Assembly (NCBI GenBank): GCA_963675135.1
Contig: OY776128.1
Coordinates: 72,980,670-73,044,669, forward strand
Reading direction: 5' to 3'
DNA from: Galeopsis tetrahit
Taxonomy: Eukaryota; Streptophyta; Magnoliopsida; Lamiales; Lamiaceae
Length of the DNA stretch: 64,000 nt
Position numbers and translations under genes: made by a program. Each line of letters begins with the position of its first letter. Positions within the stretch are counted from its first letter, which is position 1. The notes beneath the pieces are model-generated. The model saw nothing but the letters and a program-made list of their open reading frames with translations, was not told where the DNA came from and searched no databases. This document shows positions 45,742 through 58,000 of this stretch, piece after piece.

Positions 45742-46616
45742 TGAAAGTGTGCGTGGGGATGGTATCTAGTGTTTAAGTAAAAAACAGAACAATGTTACAC
45801 TGAATGTTGTGACAATTAGTGTAGCATTAACTCTAACATAATGTGAATAAGTAAACACAGTACACAGCGGAAGTCTAAAACACTAAAACACAATACGAAC
45901 ACAATGGAATAATTTTTAACATAGATTTTATTAATAAAAAAACCTATGCTAAGCCTTACGGCGAAAAGTAACTTAGTTCCTAAGTTATACAAAAAGTGTC
46001 GTGTGAAATGTCTCAGCAATTACTTCAACATTCCACAAACAGAAACTACAATCGAGGCAGGTGCCTGAATCCGCAAACAGACTTAAGTGTAAAAACACTG
46101 TCTAAAGAACTAATCTGATCTATGATTCACTCTCACTCGATTCAAGACTAGAACTAAGTACACTGGAAGGTGGTATCCCTCGGCGTACGTTAAATGATAC
46201 AACTACTGGCCATAACTCCTAACTAGGGTTGAACGCTCAATGAGGTGTTACTCGAGTAGTGCATACTTTGAAATGAGAGGCTCTGGCGGTATTTATAGAG
46301 AAATACACAACTTCTAGATCCTTCCATTATGAGATCCTATTTTTTAGGACCTCAACCTCCATGATCTTTCTAGAACATTCTGCCATCTTCCAGGTCGTTC
46401 TACAATGCTCCAAAGTCTTCTAGCACGTTCTCCAACCTTCTGGAATCTTCCAGGTTCCAGACTATTGTAGAAGCTTCTAGAATCGTTCCTGAATGTGAGA
46501 GCATTTAGTACAACATTTAATGTAACATTGCAAAAAAGACTTAGAATAAATCAAGGAAGGTCAAATTAAGATGTTGTTGATAATGTTAAAGCATTTAAGA
46601 GTTAACAACATCTACA
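45742..46616 (-). repeat. 5' LTR of element C
   Basis: 875 bp. Heat-shock elements at 46367-46381 and 46437-46451 are identical to those of the 3' LTR. The minus-strand TATA box (complement of ATTTATAG, 46291-46298) lies about 70 bp downstream of the nearer site in the direction of transcription. Confidence 0.95.
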
Positions 46617-47385
46617 CACACCAATGGATCCAAAATGGACCTTTGACACTAATTCTCATCCACTTGCTCATCCTGAACAGTATAGGAAACTCATTGGTAA
46701 ACTCCTTTACTTAACTGTCACTAGACCTGACATTTCTTATGCAGTTCAGACATTAAGCCAGTACATGCAAGCTCCCACTGATGCTCATTTATCTGCTGTC
46801 CACAGAGTTTTAAGGTACATAAAAGGTAATCCTGGTACTGGGGTGTTTTACCCCAAGCATACTTCATTTAAACTGCATGCTTTCTCTGATTCTGATTGGG
46901 CAAGGTGTGTACAAACAAGGAGAAGCATTACAGGATATAGTATTTACTTTGGCAATGCACTAATCTCTTGGAAATCCAAGAAACAGTCTACTGTGAGCAG
47001 GTCTTCAGCTGAGGCTGAATATAGGGCTCTTGCTTCAACAACATGTGAGCTGCAATGGATTCATTACATCCTTGCTGACCTGAAGATTCAACATTCCACA
47101 CCTTCAACAATGTACACTGACAGCAAGAGTGCTTTCTCCATTGCACACAACCCTTGCCTTCATCAAAGAACAAAGCACATTTCATTGGACTATCACTTCA
47201 CAAGGGAGAAGATTCAAGAAGGATTGCTCACACTGATTCATATTCCAACTGAGGAGAATCTGGCAGACATGCTCACCAAACCACTGCCTCCTTCCACCTT
47301 CAACTTACATAAGTCCAAAATGGGGTTGATTGATATCCACTCTCATTTTGAGGGGGGGTATAAAGGCTTAAAGCAAATTAGTTGA
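46617..47385 (+). pseudogene. element D RNase H (3' end of pol)
   Basis: Continues the reverse transcriptase and RNase H of element D after element C: YRKLIGKLLYLTVTRPDISY, HAFSDSDWARCVQTRRSITG, SWKSKKQSTVSRSSAEAEYR, MYTDSKSAFSIAHNP and LTKPLPPSTF. No internal stop. The TGA at 47383-47385 is inside the 3' LTR, so the last nine residues are LTR-encoded. Confidence 0.92.
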
Positions 47386-47601
47386 TACACTCCCTGTTGT
47401 TTGCACCCATTTGTATTGGGGTAGTTATTCTGTTTTTAGGGATAGTTAGTTAGTTAATTATCTTCTGTTAATTAACTATATAAATAGGGCTTTTGTACTC
47501 ATTCCATTCAAGCATCAATATACAATTCTGTTTTCTCAATTAGAGCAATTCTTGCATATTGTGTTTCTTCTCCAAGATGATCCATGGTATGATCATCAAC
47601 A
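47359..47601 (+). repeat. 3' LTR of element D
   Basis: 243 bp, TATAAAGG to ATCAACA; followed by GAAGG, where the MADS gene 1 exon resumes. Confidence 0.94.
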
Positions 47602-47690
47602 GAAGGGTTCAAGCATGAGAGTAGGACCTGAGCTTCCTATTCCAAGTTTTGGAAATAATTAAATTGTTATATTTGATATGTACTTTTTTA
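47602..47690 (+). pseudogene. Displaced 3' end of MADS gene 1
   Basis: Starts with the duplicated GAAGG and continues the last exon; in the uninterrupted gene the frame would read on for seven residues (FKHESRT) to TGA at 47618-47620. ATTAAATTGTTATATTTGAT (47658-47677) also occurs downstream of MADS gene 2 at 51303-51322, which confirms that both genes share this 3' UTR. Confidence 0.85.
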
Positions 47691-49115
47691 TTTTTTTAAA
47701 TGCACTTTTGGTCTCACCTGTTACAAGATCTTACGATTCTGGTTTCAATGGTTTCAATTTTGGTCATGTTCGTAAAATTATTTAAACTTTTGGTCACAAC
47801 GTTACAAAAAATGTTAAGTATGCATTTTTTATCTCAATTTATTTACACTTTTGGTCCCAACTTTTTGTAACTCTAATATCTTCAAAATGGAGGGAAATAC
47901 AGACATTTTGGAGCCGATTTTGCAACCTTGCCATTATATATATGTTAAAAAAAATCTTAAAATACTAATTCTCACAACCTAAAATTAATACCAACATACA
48001 AGAGATAAATAAACATGAGCAAAACATCATCTTCTTCAACACCAAGATCGATGCAATCATCAACTTGTTTGCTATTGTGACAAGGAAGTGGTCACATATA
48101 TATCCAAAAGTCCAACAAAAAAAATGTACGATATTTCATATTTGTTGTGAGTCCATGAGTGGTGGTTGCAATGTTATCTGGAACAATGAGGAGAATCAAC
48201 TCCCTTGCGGCTGAGAATTTGGACCTGACTCAAAAGTTAAAGGATGTGCATCACATATGGAGAAAATTGCTATTGAAATTAAATGATACAAGAACTGAAG
48301 TAAGAAATAATGCATATGGCTGAAGAAATTTCATACCTTAATCAACAATTCAAAATTGTCATATTCATTGTAATAATTTTATCTTGGGTACCTACCATCT
48401 TCAAGTAGACGGATTGAATATATATGATGAATGTTTAAAATTTATGTTTAGGATCTATGTATAGGGAATATATTATTTTTCCAAAATCTTATGTAATTGG
48501 GCAACTACTAAAAACTAATGGTATAAATGTATGTTTTGCAATAATGAATGCTATCATTTTTTTATGTAATTATCCACATATTAAACATAAAAATAAGCAT
48601 AATCAATTTTTTTTTTAACAATGTTCATACTGGAACTTCAACCAAAGTACATTACAATCCAAATCAGTTCGTAACATACTATATTATCTCATATTATTTG
48701 ATGTTTCACCTTGAACACTTAAAATTACAATAATTTAACTAAATATAATTTTAAAAAATTGTATTAAAAAACATAAATTCCACTTTTTTTTTTGTTGAAA
48801 AAGAAAAAACTTTGCTAAAAATTACCTCTAAAAGGCCTTGGAAGATCATCCACTTCTAGGTTGAAGATTTTTATAAATTAATTAGTGTCAACAAGTCAAC
48901 TGATAAAACAAATTATGTCATAAACAATTCATCATATACACTTTGTAACATTTAATATTTGGATTAGTTCAACATTAATTAGCATATTTGTTCTTTTTAT
49001 TTGATGGCTTTATAAGAATCAATCTACGTCTTCACATTCTCATACAATTTACTTCTCTTTCTCATCCTTATCCTCTTCCTCTTCCTCCTCCAACATCACC
49101 CTCTCTCACACACAC
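47691..49115. other. Intergenic DNA and promoter of MADS gene 2
   Basis: No gene seen. From about 48920 it matches the upstream region of MADS gene 1. CT-rich sequence (TCTTCCTCTTCCTCC, about 49070-49090) precedes the ATG. Confidence 0.55.
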
Positions 49116-50905
49116 ATGGGGCGAAAGAAACGCGAGATAAGAAAAATTGAGAACCCTACATCTCGGAATGCCACTTTCACGAAGCGAAAGGAATGTATCA
49201 TCAACAAGGCAAATGCGCTTTCAGTTTTGTGTGATACAGACATCGCCCTCGTCATGTTTTCGCCTTCTGGCCAGCCTAATGTCTTTGCAAGCAATGGAAG
49301 GTATGGTTTGCATGTGTGTGTTTTGGTTCAAAGTTATGAAAAAGTTTATTTTTCCAATAAATTGAATTGGGTGTTTTTTTTTTTTTATGTTCAATTATAT
49401 GAAAATATATATGTATTCAATAATTTTAAGATTTCAGTACACGAAAATATTTTTCACTAAATAAAAACATGTATTTACTTGTATACATTTTTCCTTTTTA
49501 TTAGTAAGTAGATTGAGGAACGTGATTGTTCCTACCACTCATATATTAATTTATTTTATTTCTGTGAATTAATTTTTCGTTTTATGCGAAATTTAAAAAA
49601 ACATTTTGTTGTGTTTCGGCTGCAGGGTTGAGGATATTTTTCTTCGTTTTGTTGATAAGACAAATGTGCTAAGAGGAGGGTATGTATTTAATTTAGCGTG
49701 ATTTTAAAGTGGAACTAAATTCAATCGGTTTAAAGTCATTCTATTTATTTAATTTAATTTTTCCATATGCAGGCCTTCAAATAATGAAGAGGTATGCACA
49801 TACACAATCCTTCTTTATTTATAAATTATAACGTCGTAATTTTAAATAATGTAGTATTATATTTGAAAAAGAAAGAATTTTTTATTATAAGTGTCTTGTG
49901 GTATATCTACCTTCGCAGCTCCTGTCTCAAAAACTAAAGCAGATAAAGAGTGAGAGAGAAATGCTGGAAAAGATAGCACTGTAATAATCTCTTGTTACAT
50001 ATATATATATGTCCATTTAGGATTATCTATAATAATTTGGCGATTTATTTTATATTATTATTTTTAATACGCGTCATCTGTTAAATGCATGCATTAAATA
50101 TAATAAATTATAAGATGAATCGTCAAATTAAATTAATAAATAATATTATTTTTTCCAGTTTATCTTAGAAGTATAAATTCAATTATATCATTAATTCGTA
50201 ATGTTGTATTTTCTTTGTTTGGCGTGGACAATCAACCCTGTGTTGATCATCATATGACAATTTCAGAATCGAGGTAATACTATATCGAATATTTGTTTTG
50301 TAAATATTTTAACTTAAATAAAATATTCATCATTATATACATAAATATCTTAATTGAATATTAATACACACGTCTTGAGCATATGAATATGGGTTAAAAT
50401 TAAATTTTTGTCTCATCCATAGAAAGTTAATTTGCATAATAATGATGAAGTTAATTTTTTATGATATGATAAAGTCTGCTATATATACACTAATCAGTAA
50501 TCAGCATGTAACTTGTGTATATTTTTAAACAACGTAATTTATTTTATTAAACAATATTACTATTTTTTTAGTATAAGTTGTATCACAAAAGAGGTGGAGT
50601 ATTCGTTATTTTAACTAAAGATAATAATTGTGCAACATTGAACTGTGCTACCAGTGTGCATGACACCAGTTCATAATATACATCACGTGTTAATAAATTG
50701 TGTTATTTAATATAAGATGAAACATAATTTAAAAATAAGATATCTCAAGCTACTTGAATCTGTTTAGACTTTTTTAGAGTCTTTTAAAATAACGCCTATA
50801 AAATTTATTCTTAAAATCCATTAATTATTGCAGGAACTTGAAGAAAAGTTGGATAAACTCAAAAGTACATGCACCAGACAGGTTTACCTGAATAAAAGAG
50901 GTTAG
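49116..50905 (+). CDS. MADS-box gene 2 (MIKC*-like), tandem copy of gene 1
   Basis: Exons inferred: 49116-49300, 49626-49679, 49773-49791, 49919-49980, 50267-50273 (7 nt), 50834-50905. GT-AG borders and phases give 132 residues. Exon sizes 185, 54, 19, 62 and 7 nt equal those of gene 1. The MADS domain starts MGRKKREIRKIENPTSRNAT and includes TFTKRKECIINKANALSVLC and DIALVMFSPSGQP; exon 2 gives VEDIFLRFVDKTN, exon 4 LSQKLKQIKSEREMLEK, exon 6 ELEEKLDKLK. The end is uncertain: exon 6 lacks one base relative to gene 1 just before the donor, and the last-exon acceptor is altered, so I end at the TAG reached by reading into the intron. It may be functional, alternatively spliced to about 51211, or decaying. 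Confidence 0.7.
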
Positions 50906-52065
50906 CCATTTTTACCTTATAATTATGTTGCGGAATTTAATATAAATCAAATTCTAATACTCATATAGTCATATTTGAGAGAAAGGATTTATAAGCAAAG
51001 CGAGTTAATTAATCAAATACTCTCCCTCTCTGTCCTCATAAATACGTTTTTCTTTTGTATTGTTCATATAAAGTATGTTTATTTTATTTTTATTAAAGCA
51101 TATCACACCACACTTATAATATATTTTATTTTTTACTATACTAGTTTAATTCATCTTAAAGTGAAACTGACTCATATCGTTTTTATTTTATTTTTTGGAA
51201 GTATCAATCCGGTGATGGAAGAAGCTTAGAGTGGGAGCTCATCTGAGTCGACGCAGCTTTCCAGAAAGACAATGGAAGGGCACTATTCCCAGTTTAAAAA
51301 CCATTAAATTGTTATATTTGATATGTTCATTAGAATAAATCTTTCAATAAAAAATAATACTCCTATAATGTACTACTCAGGGAATCACCCAGATTCTTAA
51401 CGGTGGAATACGAGTGTGTTTCAACTAAATAATCTCATATCAAATTTCTCTTCCATGAATAAGAATTGCACTATAACACAATTAATTTTGAGACTATAGA
51501 TTAAACAAATAAATTAATATATATAAACTACAGTGATACTTGAATGCAATTGATTGTATTCATACATTTAAAATTTAGCTCTAATAAATTGAGTTAAATA
51601 TTGATGTCAAAGATTAAATTGATCAAGTAAATTGAACATTAAAATCCAAGTCTATTTATACACAATTCAAAAGATTAATTAAATTAAATATTAAAATTCA
51701 AGTGTATCTATACATTCAATTGTATAGAAGATTTTGTCCACAAACTTTAGTTAATCTGAATCAATAAAATTGATTATTACGATCATGCACAATTTGAACC
51801 TATAATACTAAAAAAATCGTATTTTTGCCAAAAAAAAAAAAATTGTGTTGCACACTTGCACGTGACGACACATTTAATAAATAAATCGTTTCCTGAAAAA
51901 ATGAAATAAAATAATCTGCTGCTACGGAAAACTATATATACAAATCGTCGAGAGCCAAAGCTCTAATTATTCGGCTGCTGTCACTTGGCAATTCTACACA
52001 ATTTCCGTTACAGAAAACCTAATGCATTTCAGAATCATCATTCATCATTATAATTGAGGACAACA
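50906..52065. other. 3' region of MADS gene 2 and promoter of EXO70A1
   Basis: The relic of the last MADS exon (GGTGATGGAAGAAGCTTAG, near 51210-51228) and shared 3' UTR lie here. The rest is AT-rich. The 5' UTR of EXO70A1 probably begins shortly after the TATATATA at 51934-51941. Confidence 0.5.
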
Positions 52066-55000
52066 ATGGGGGGATACGCCGGCGCTATGGAAACCCTAAG
52101 CGAACGCGCCACATTGATGAGAGAATCAATGCAGAAAACGCAAATAATCACCGACAGCATGGTCGCGATTCTCGGCTCCTTCGACCACCGTCTCTCCGCC
52201 CTCGAAACCGCCATGCGCCCAACCCAGGCACTTTTCTTCCCTTCTCTTTGCAATTCGCCGCCGTTTATAGCTATCATTGTCGATTGATGCATGGAAATCT
52301 TGGTCTCATTGTCAATCTAAATTCTAATTGGATTTGAGCTATGCATTTTGTTTAGTTGAAAACGCATTCGATAAGGAGGGCGCACGAGAATATCGACAAG
52401 GCGCTCAAGTCTGCTGAGCTTATTCTTGATCAATTTGACATCTCACGCAAGGTGCCGTGCTTCTTCTTTCTTTCTCATTTATCTCTCTCTCGCGCGCGCG
52501 CGCGTATTTTTCTCTTTGTAATTTGTTGTTTACCTAATTGCTTAATTATCTTAGGATTCAGTGTGGTTAATTTTTCTGCTGTTGTAAATAAAATTGTCAA
52601 ATGAGGTGCTACAACAGGGCATAAGGACATACCGAGGAATTACATTACTGATTGCATTTATTGTATCGACCAACGAATATACATGACTGTATATGCATTG
52701 AGGTTATAGATCATCTAGAATTTTACTATCTAATTTCTTAATAAAGCTCAATATTATTGCATATACATATACTCCGGATATAATCATTTGGAAGTTTTCC
52801 ACCTTAATCTAATTCCATATTTTGCATTTAATTAGCACACTATTATGGAATTTAAAATTATTAACCAAATAATAAAATGTTGAGTAGGATACACCATGAA
52901 GTACGTAATCTTAAAGGGTAGATGCCATTGAATCTTCTTGGTTCTGTAAATAACTGTAATTACCATGCTAAACTTGACACTGTATTTAAAGGTTCTAGAT
53001 GAATCAAGAGCGTTCTCTAGTTTATGATTTAAACAAGCTAAGATGAGATTATGCTACTAAATCTTAGTATTGAGTTTGAATTTCGTGGGTGAAGCTCTAG
53101 CTTTAAATTAACAACTAACCTTTGCTGGTAGACAAATGTTATGCTCTTGACTTGCTTGACATTGCTTGAGCCTGGTTACGAGTGGCAGGATTTCATAAAA
53201 TATCACATATTGTCTCAAGTCTTAATTTATATTTTATATATGTTGTTCTAGCTTGGCTCGGTAAGATTATCAAGCTAGCTCAAGTTCACGATAGAGCTTG
53301 ATAGTTTTGATCTTGAATTCAATATCATTGTAACAGTCTAAAGAGGCTCATGAGCTTGCTCGATAGTTCATGTATCTAGTTCTAGTTTTTCAACTAATTG
53401 TTTCATGGTCTTGGTTAGTAAGCATTCCTGTGATCGGAAGTATATAGTGATGAACTGGTTGAGAAGAAAAAAAGGATTTAGCGTAATATTTCGTACAAAT
53501 CTAGGGTGCTGATGAATCTTTGGATCATGAATTACTCAAGGTCATTTCTGTCTCAATGAAACATTTCAGGCAGAGGCTAAAATATTGAGGGGCCCTCATG
53601 AGGATATAGAAAGCTATCTAGAAGCAGTGGATCAACTAAGGGGTGTTGTTCAGTTTTTTAGTGGAAACAAAGGCTTCAAGAGTAGTACTGGGGTGATCAA
53701 TCAAGCCACTAACATACTTGGGAAAGCAATCATCAAACTAGACGAAGAATATCGACAGCTTCTCACCGCATACAGGTTTGCTCATCCACAACAGTCATAT
53801 TCTATATTACTTATATTGTCTCTTTATTTTTATTTATGTTATATGTTGTTATAAGGTATTATCACAATCTTATTCACGTGACTTATTTCCCTGTTTAATC
53901 AGTACGTCGTTCAGAGTTGGACCAAATTTGATCTTTTAGTCAGACTTGGATCAAAATTTTAATAATGTGATTTTTTGTCATCAGATGCAATTTGGGTTTT
54001 GTAATTAGGTCGAAGCCATTGACTATATATATTTGTGTATCCATGAGTACATATATTACCTCAGATCTAGAAGGCACTCAAACTTGGAGTCTGCACCAGT
54101 TGGTATGCTTTGTGAATTTGCATTGTTTATTAAAAATTGCGACCAGCTTATATCTATTTAAACTGGTATTTAACTATGCTAATATGTGGCTTGATCTTTA
54201 AACTTTGTTATGATCAATATATTTTCTAGCTTATTTTTTGTCAAAACTTGCAAGTAAGTACTGAACTTGATGGTAAATTATGTCTCAAATTTTCAGCAAG
54301 CCTGTTGAACCTGATGTCCTTTTTGACTGCCTGCCAAGCTCTATGAGGCCATCAACAGGATCACCTCGTGATGGTGAACCTACTGGAAAGAAATCATCTG
54401 ATCACCAGAATAAAAGTTCGGAAGATCTTGTCTATCAACTACCAACTCTAATTCCTCCTAGACTTGTGCCTTTGCTTCATCAGATTAGTAAGCAAATGAT
54501 TCAAGCTGGTCACCAACAGCAGGTTGCTATTATATACAGGTACTCTTGTAGATTTATATCTTGATGTTATATACATGTGAATTTTTCTTTATCCACAACA
54601 TGAGGTAAAATTTTATTTTCATTTCTCCACATATTAGATGTTGAACTAATTTTATGCCATAACTGCAACCCAATGTCTTTAATAAATTGAAGTAGTAGAG
54701 TACCATTTTCATCAATTTATTTGCTGATAAAAATTATGGTCTCATGTTAACATGATAATTTTACGTATTAGTATTAAATTTCCTTTGGATGTTACAGAAA
54801 TCTGGTTGACTTTTGAGCTTTTATTGCACATTCAAAATTATACAGTATCATTGCTGCTAATATTTTAAATCAGGGCCAATTTGGGGAATGCTAAACAAGC
54901 GGCTTAGGAATATTATGATTTCTTTTAAATATACATATCATCTTTGCTCTTCTCTTATACAGGATAACTTCACTAATTTATTTTGTTTAGATATACATAG

Positions 55001-58000
55001 TCTATACATATTATGTTACATCATGTCTTTGGATATTGTACTTTATATTTTAGGCACATCCTGACATTATTGCTGTCTCAAATAAACTGTTTAGGGAAAC
55101 TCGGTCTATAGCAGTAGAACAAACTCTCAGGAAACTCGGTGTTGAAAAGCTTGGTAAAGAGGATGTACAAAAGATGCAATGGGAAGTTCTAGAGGCAAAA
55201 ATAGGAAACTGGATTCATTTTATGCGAATTGCTGTAAGGATTTATACACATAATGGAATTTTGTTCATTTCATTCCTATTCTCTCAAAAAACTTAGTATT
55301 GCATACAAAACAGGTCAAACTTTTGTTTGCTGGTGAAAAGAAAGTATGTGATGAGATTTTTCAGGGCTATGATGCTCTTAGAGATCAGTGTTTTGCTGAA
55401 GTTGCAGCAAGCAGTGTAACAACACTTCTCAGTTTCGGAGACGCTATTGCTAAGAGTAAAAGATCCCCTGAAAAACTCTTTGTCCTCCTAGACATGTACG
55501 AAATAATGCGAGAACTTCAGGCTGAGGTATGGGGAATAAGTAGTTTACATACATCACCCGTCCCTTTTTCTTTTAAATTCACCAGCCTGCGGGCTTTTTT
55601 GCTTGGGCTAAGTTAGGGTTTAGCTTATTAGTCTTATTTATATCACATTGCTTTACATCATTAGGACATCCAGAGGGCTTAGAGAATTTGGGAAATGAAA
55701 ATTGTTGCTTGGGCAGGATTTAATCCTGTTAAACCTTTTATATTAAATTTTATTTTTATATCTTGTTGTTTTGTTGTTTCGCATCCCTTTTATTCCATCA
55801 GTTTACTTTCTCTTCACGGCATAAGCAAGGTCTTACTGAACGTGCATCATATATCTCTAGGATTCGAAAATGAAATACCTTCAATAGTTTCAACTTTTGA
55901 AGTGATTTGACATTTGATTTTAGGTAACATTGGTAATCAAGAGAATTTTTGGTTATTTTAGTAAATTTCATAAGTTAATTAATCATCTTTCAGTTACTCT
56001 CTGTCTCCACATTAATGTGCAATGATCATGTCTTATCTTTTGCACATGTGTTAAACTTTTGTACTACCATTGATATTTTATATATGTTCATTTCGTTATG
56101 TTATATGGTCTGGTTCTAGTTAACTGTATTAATGTGAACATTTGTAATTAGGAATCTAAAGTTTAACATGTTTGTATCTTGTAAAAAAAATTGAGTTAAT
56201 GAAATGCCAGTGAAATTAAAACACTCCTCACAGTAGAATTTATTATCTAAATGTTCGTGTTAAGTGTTTGAAGATTGACATAAATGAAGAATGTTTATTC
56301 ATAGCCAAAATACTCTATTCTCCAAATAAATATTCACTTCTCGAAAATGTCATAGGGGCAGAAATCCATGTTAAATTTTGCCATGAGTCTCATTTAGTTA
56401 ATCTAACAAGTGCCTAAATTGTATGAAGACTTATGTATTACCATGTAATGCTTATAGTCATATATAAGGGTGTAACTGTACGCAACCTATATATGTGTAC
56501 AAGTAATAACTAGAGATAAAGAATTGAGACTCTAGATGGAGAAAAACTTGTTTAAATTCGAACATTTTAGGTGGAGATCATTTTCTACCACGAGATTTTT
56601 AATCTTGACAAAGTTATTCTTTTTTCTCAGGGCATTTAAAGATAAAGAATGATATTTTTCTTTTCCTTTCGTTATTTCTGTTCTTAAATTTAGCTTATCC
56701 TTGATATTGACAGATGGATATCATATTTGAAAGCAAATATTGTAGTGAAATGCGGGACGCTTTTACAGTCCTCACAAAACGACTAGCTCAGACTGCTCAG
56801 GAAACATTTGGTGATTTTGAAGAAGCAGTTGAAAAAGATGCCACAAAAACTGCTGTTCTTGATGGAACAGTCCATCCTTTGACCAGCTATGTAATTAACT
56901 ATGTGAAGTTTCTATTTGAGTAAGTTCAGATTTTTATTCTTAGTTGCGTATTACATCTGATTGCATTTAATTTTTAAATCTAAAGTTGCACTATTCTTCT
57001 CTCATGTTGATATTTTCAGCTATCATTCAACTCTACAGCAACTCTTCAAAGAGTTTGGTGATGGTGATGCAGATCAGCAGTTGGCATCTATAACGACAAG
57101 GATAATGCAGGCTCTTCAGACTAACCTTGATGGAAAATCCAAGCAATATAAAGATCCTGCTTTAACTCAGCTATTTCTGATGAATAATATACACTATATT
57201 GTCAGATCTGTACGAAGGTATAAATGTGATGCTTATAATAATGGATTATCCGTCATTCAAAGTGCAAACATATTGAAACCAATTCAATTGCTTGAACCTT
57301 TTTTTTTGTTTAATCTAGGTCAGAGGCAAAGGATTTATTAGGTGATGACTGGGTGCAAATACATAGAAGAGTCGTCCAGCAGCACGCTAATCAGTACAAG
57401 AGAATCGCCTGGTCTAAGGTGTAATATTGTTATAAAATTTCTAAGTATCTGCATGCAGATTTTAAGGGATAATATCATTTTTGATCCTTAAAAGTATATA
57501 ACTTTTCAATTTCGGTCCCCCTCTTTCACTAACTATCAAAGTATATAACTTGGTCATGGAAGTACACTTTTACTTCCACATTTGGCCCCACTGTTAGTTG
57601 ACTGTCCGTTTAGTAACGGGATCAACTATTTTGTCGATGCTAAAGGTCATTATTTTGAAAATTATAATTACATTTAGTACCCCAAATAATTATTAATCAC
57701 ATTTAGCATCCAAAATAATTACATTTAGCACACCAAAATAGTTGATTTCGTCAGTCAACTAATGGTAGGACCAAATCAAATGTGAGAGTAAAAGTGTACT
57801 AAGCAGGAACAAGTTTGATAGTAAGTGAAAGAGGTGGGCCAAAACTAGAAAAATAATAAACTTTAGGGACCAAAAGTGATACTATCCCAAATTTTAATAG
57901 TTCTTTCTGATGAACCAATAAATGAAAGTAGCAATTTTAATGAGAACTTAAAAATTGCCGTTGTCTAAGAAAACATGAAATATAGCCACTTTTCATTTTA

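Larger units (their letters stand above)
36422..46616 (-). mobile_element. Defective SIRE-like Ty1/copia element C, nested in D
   Basis: Reverse orientation. LTRs of 875 bp each (36422-37296 is the 3' LTR, 45742-46616 the 5' LTR), with target duplication CACAC (36417-36421, 46617-46621). The PBS (complement of GCTCTGATACCAA, 45729-45741) adjoins the 5' LTR. LTRs and coding remnants are homologous to element B, including the extra gene after pol. I saw about five LTR-LTR mismatches in 875 bp, so the insertion is recent, yet every coding region has many stops, frameshifts and a large gag deletion. Confidence 0.95.
32691..47601 (+). mobile_element. Ty1/copia LTR retrotransposon D in MADS gene 1, split by element C
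   Basis: Two 243-bp LTRs (32691-32933, 47359-47601) differ at two positions seen (near 32802-32810). A perfect target duplication GAAGG flanks them (32686-32690, 47602-47606). Termini are TA...CA (TATAAAGG to ATCAACA) in both copies. PBS TGGTATCAG follows at 32934; purine tract GAGGGGGGG precedes the 3' LTR. Internal coding has a deletion near 34445 and is split at 36421 by element C. Its own length without C is about 4.7 kb. Confidence 0.95.

Noticed and set aside
47700..47900. Repeated TTTTGGTC words downstream of MADS gene 1, suggesting another MULE MITE
   Set aside because: I could not find paired inverted ends or a 9-bp duplication.
53992..55910. Small plus-strand ORFs at 53992-54201 and 55695-55910
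   Set aside because: They lie in introns 3 and 6 of EXO70A1 and have no coding signature.
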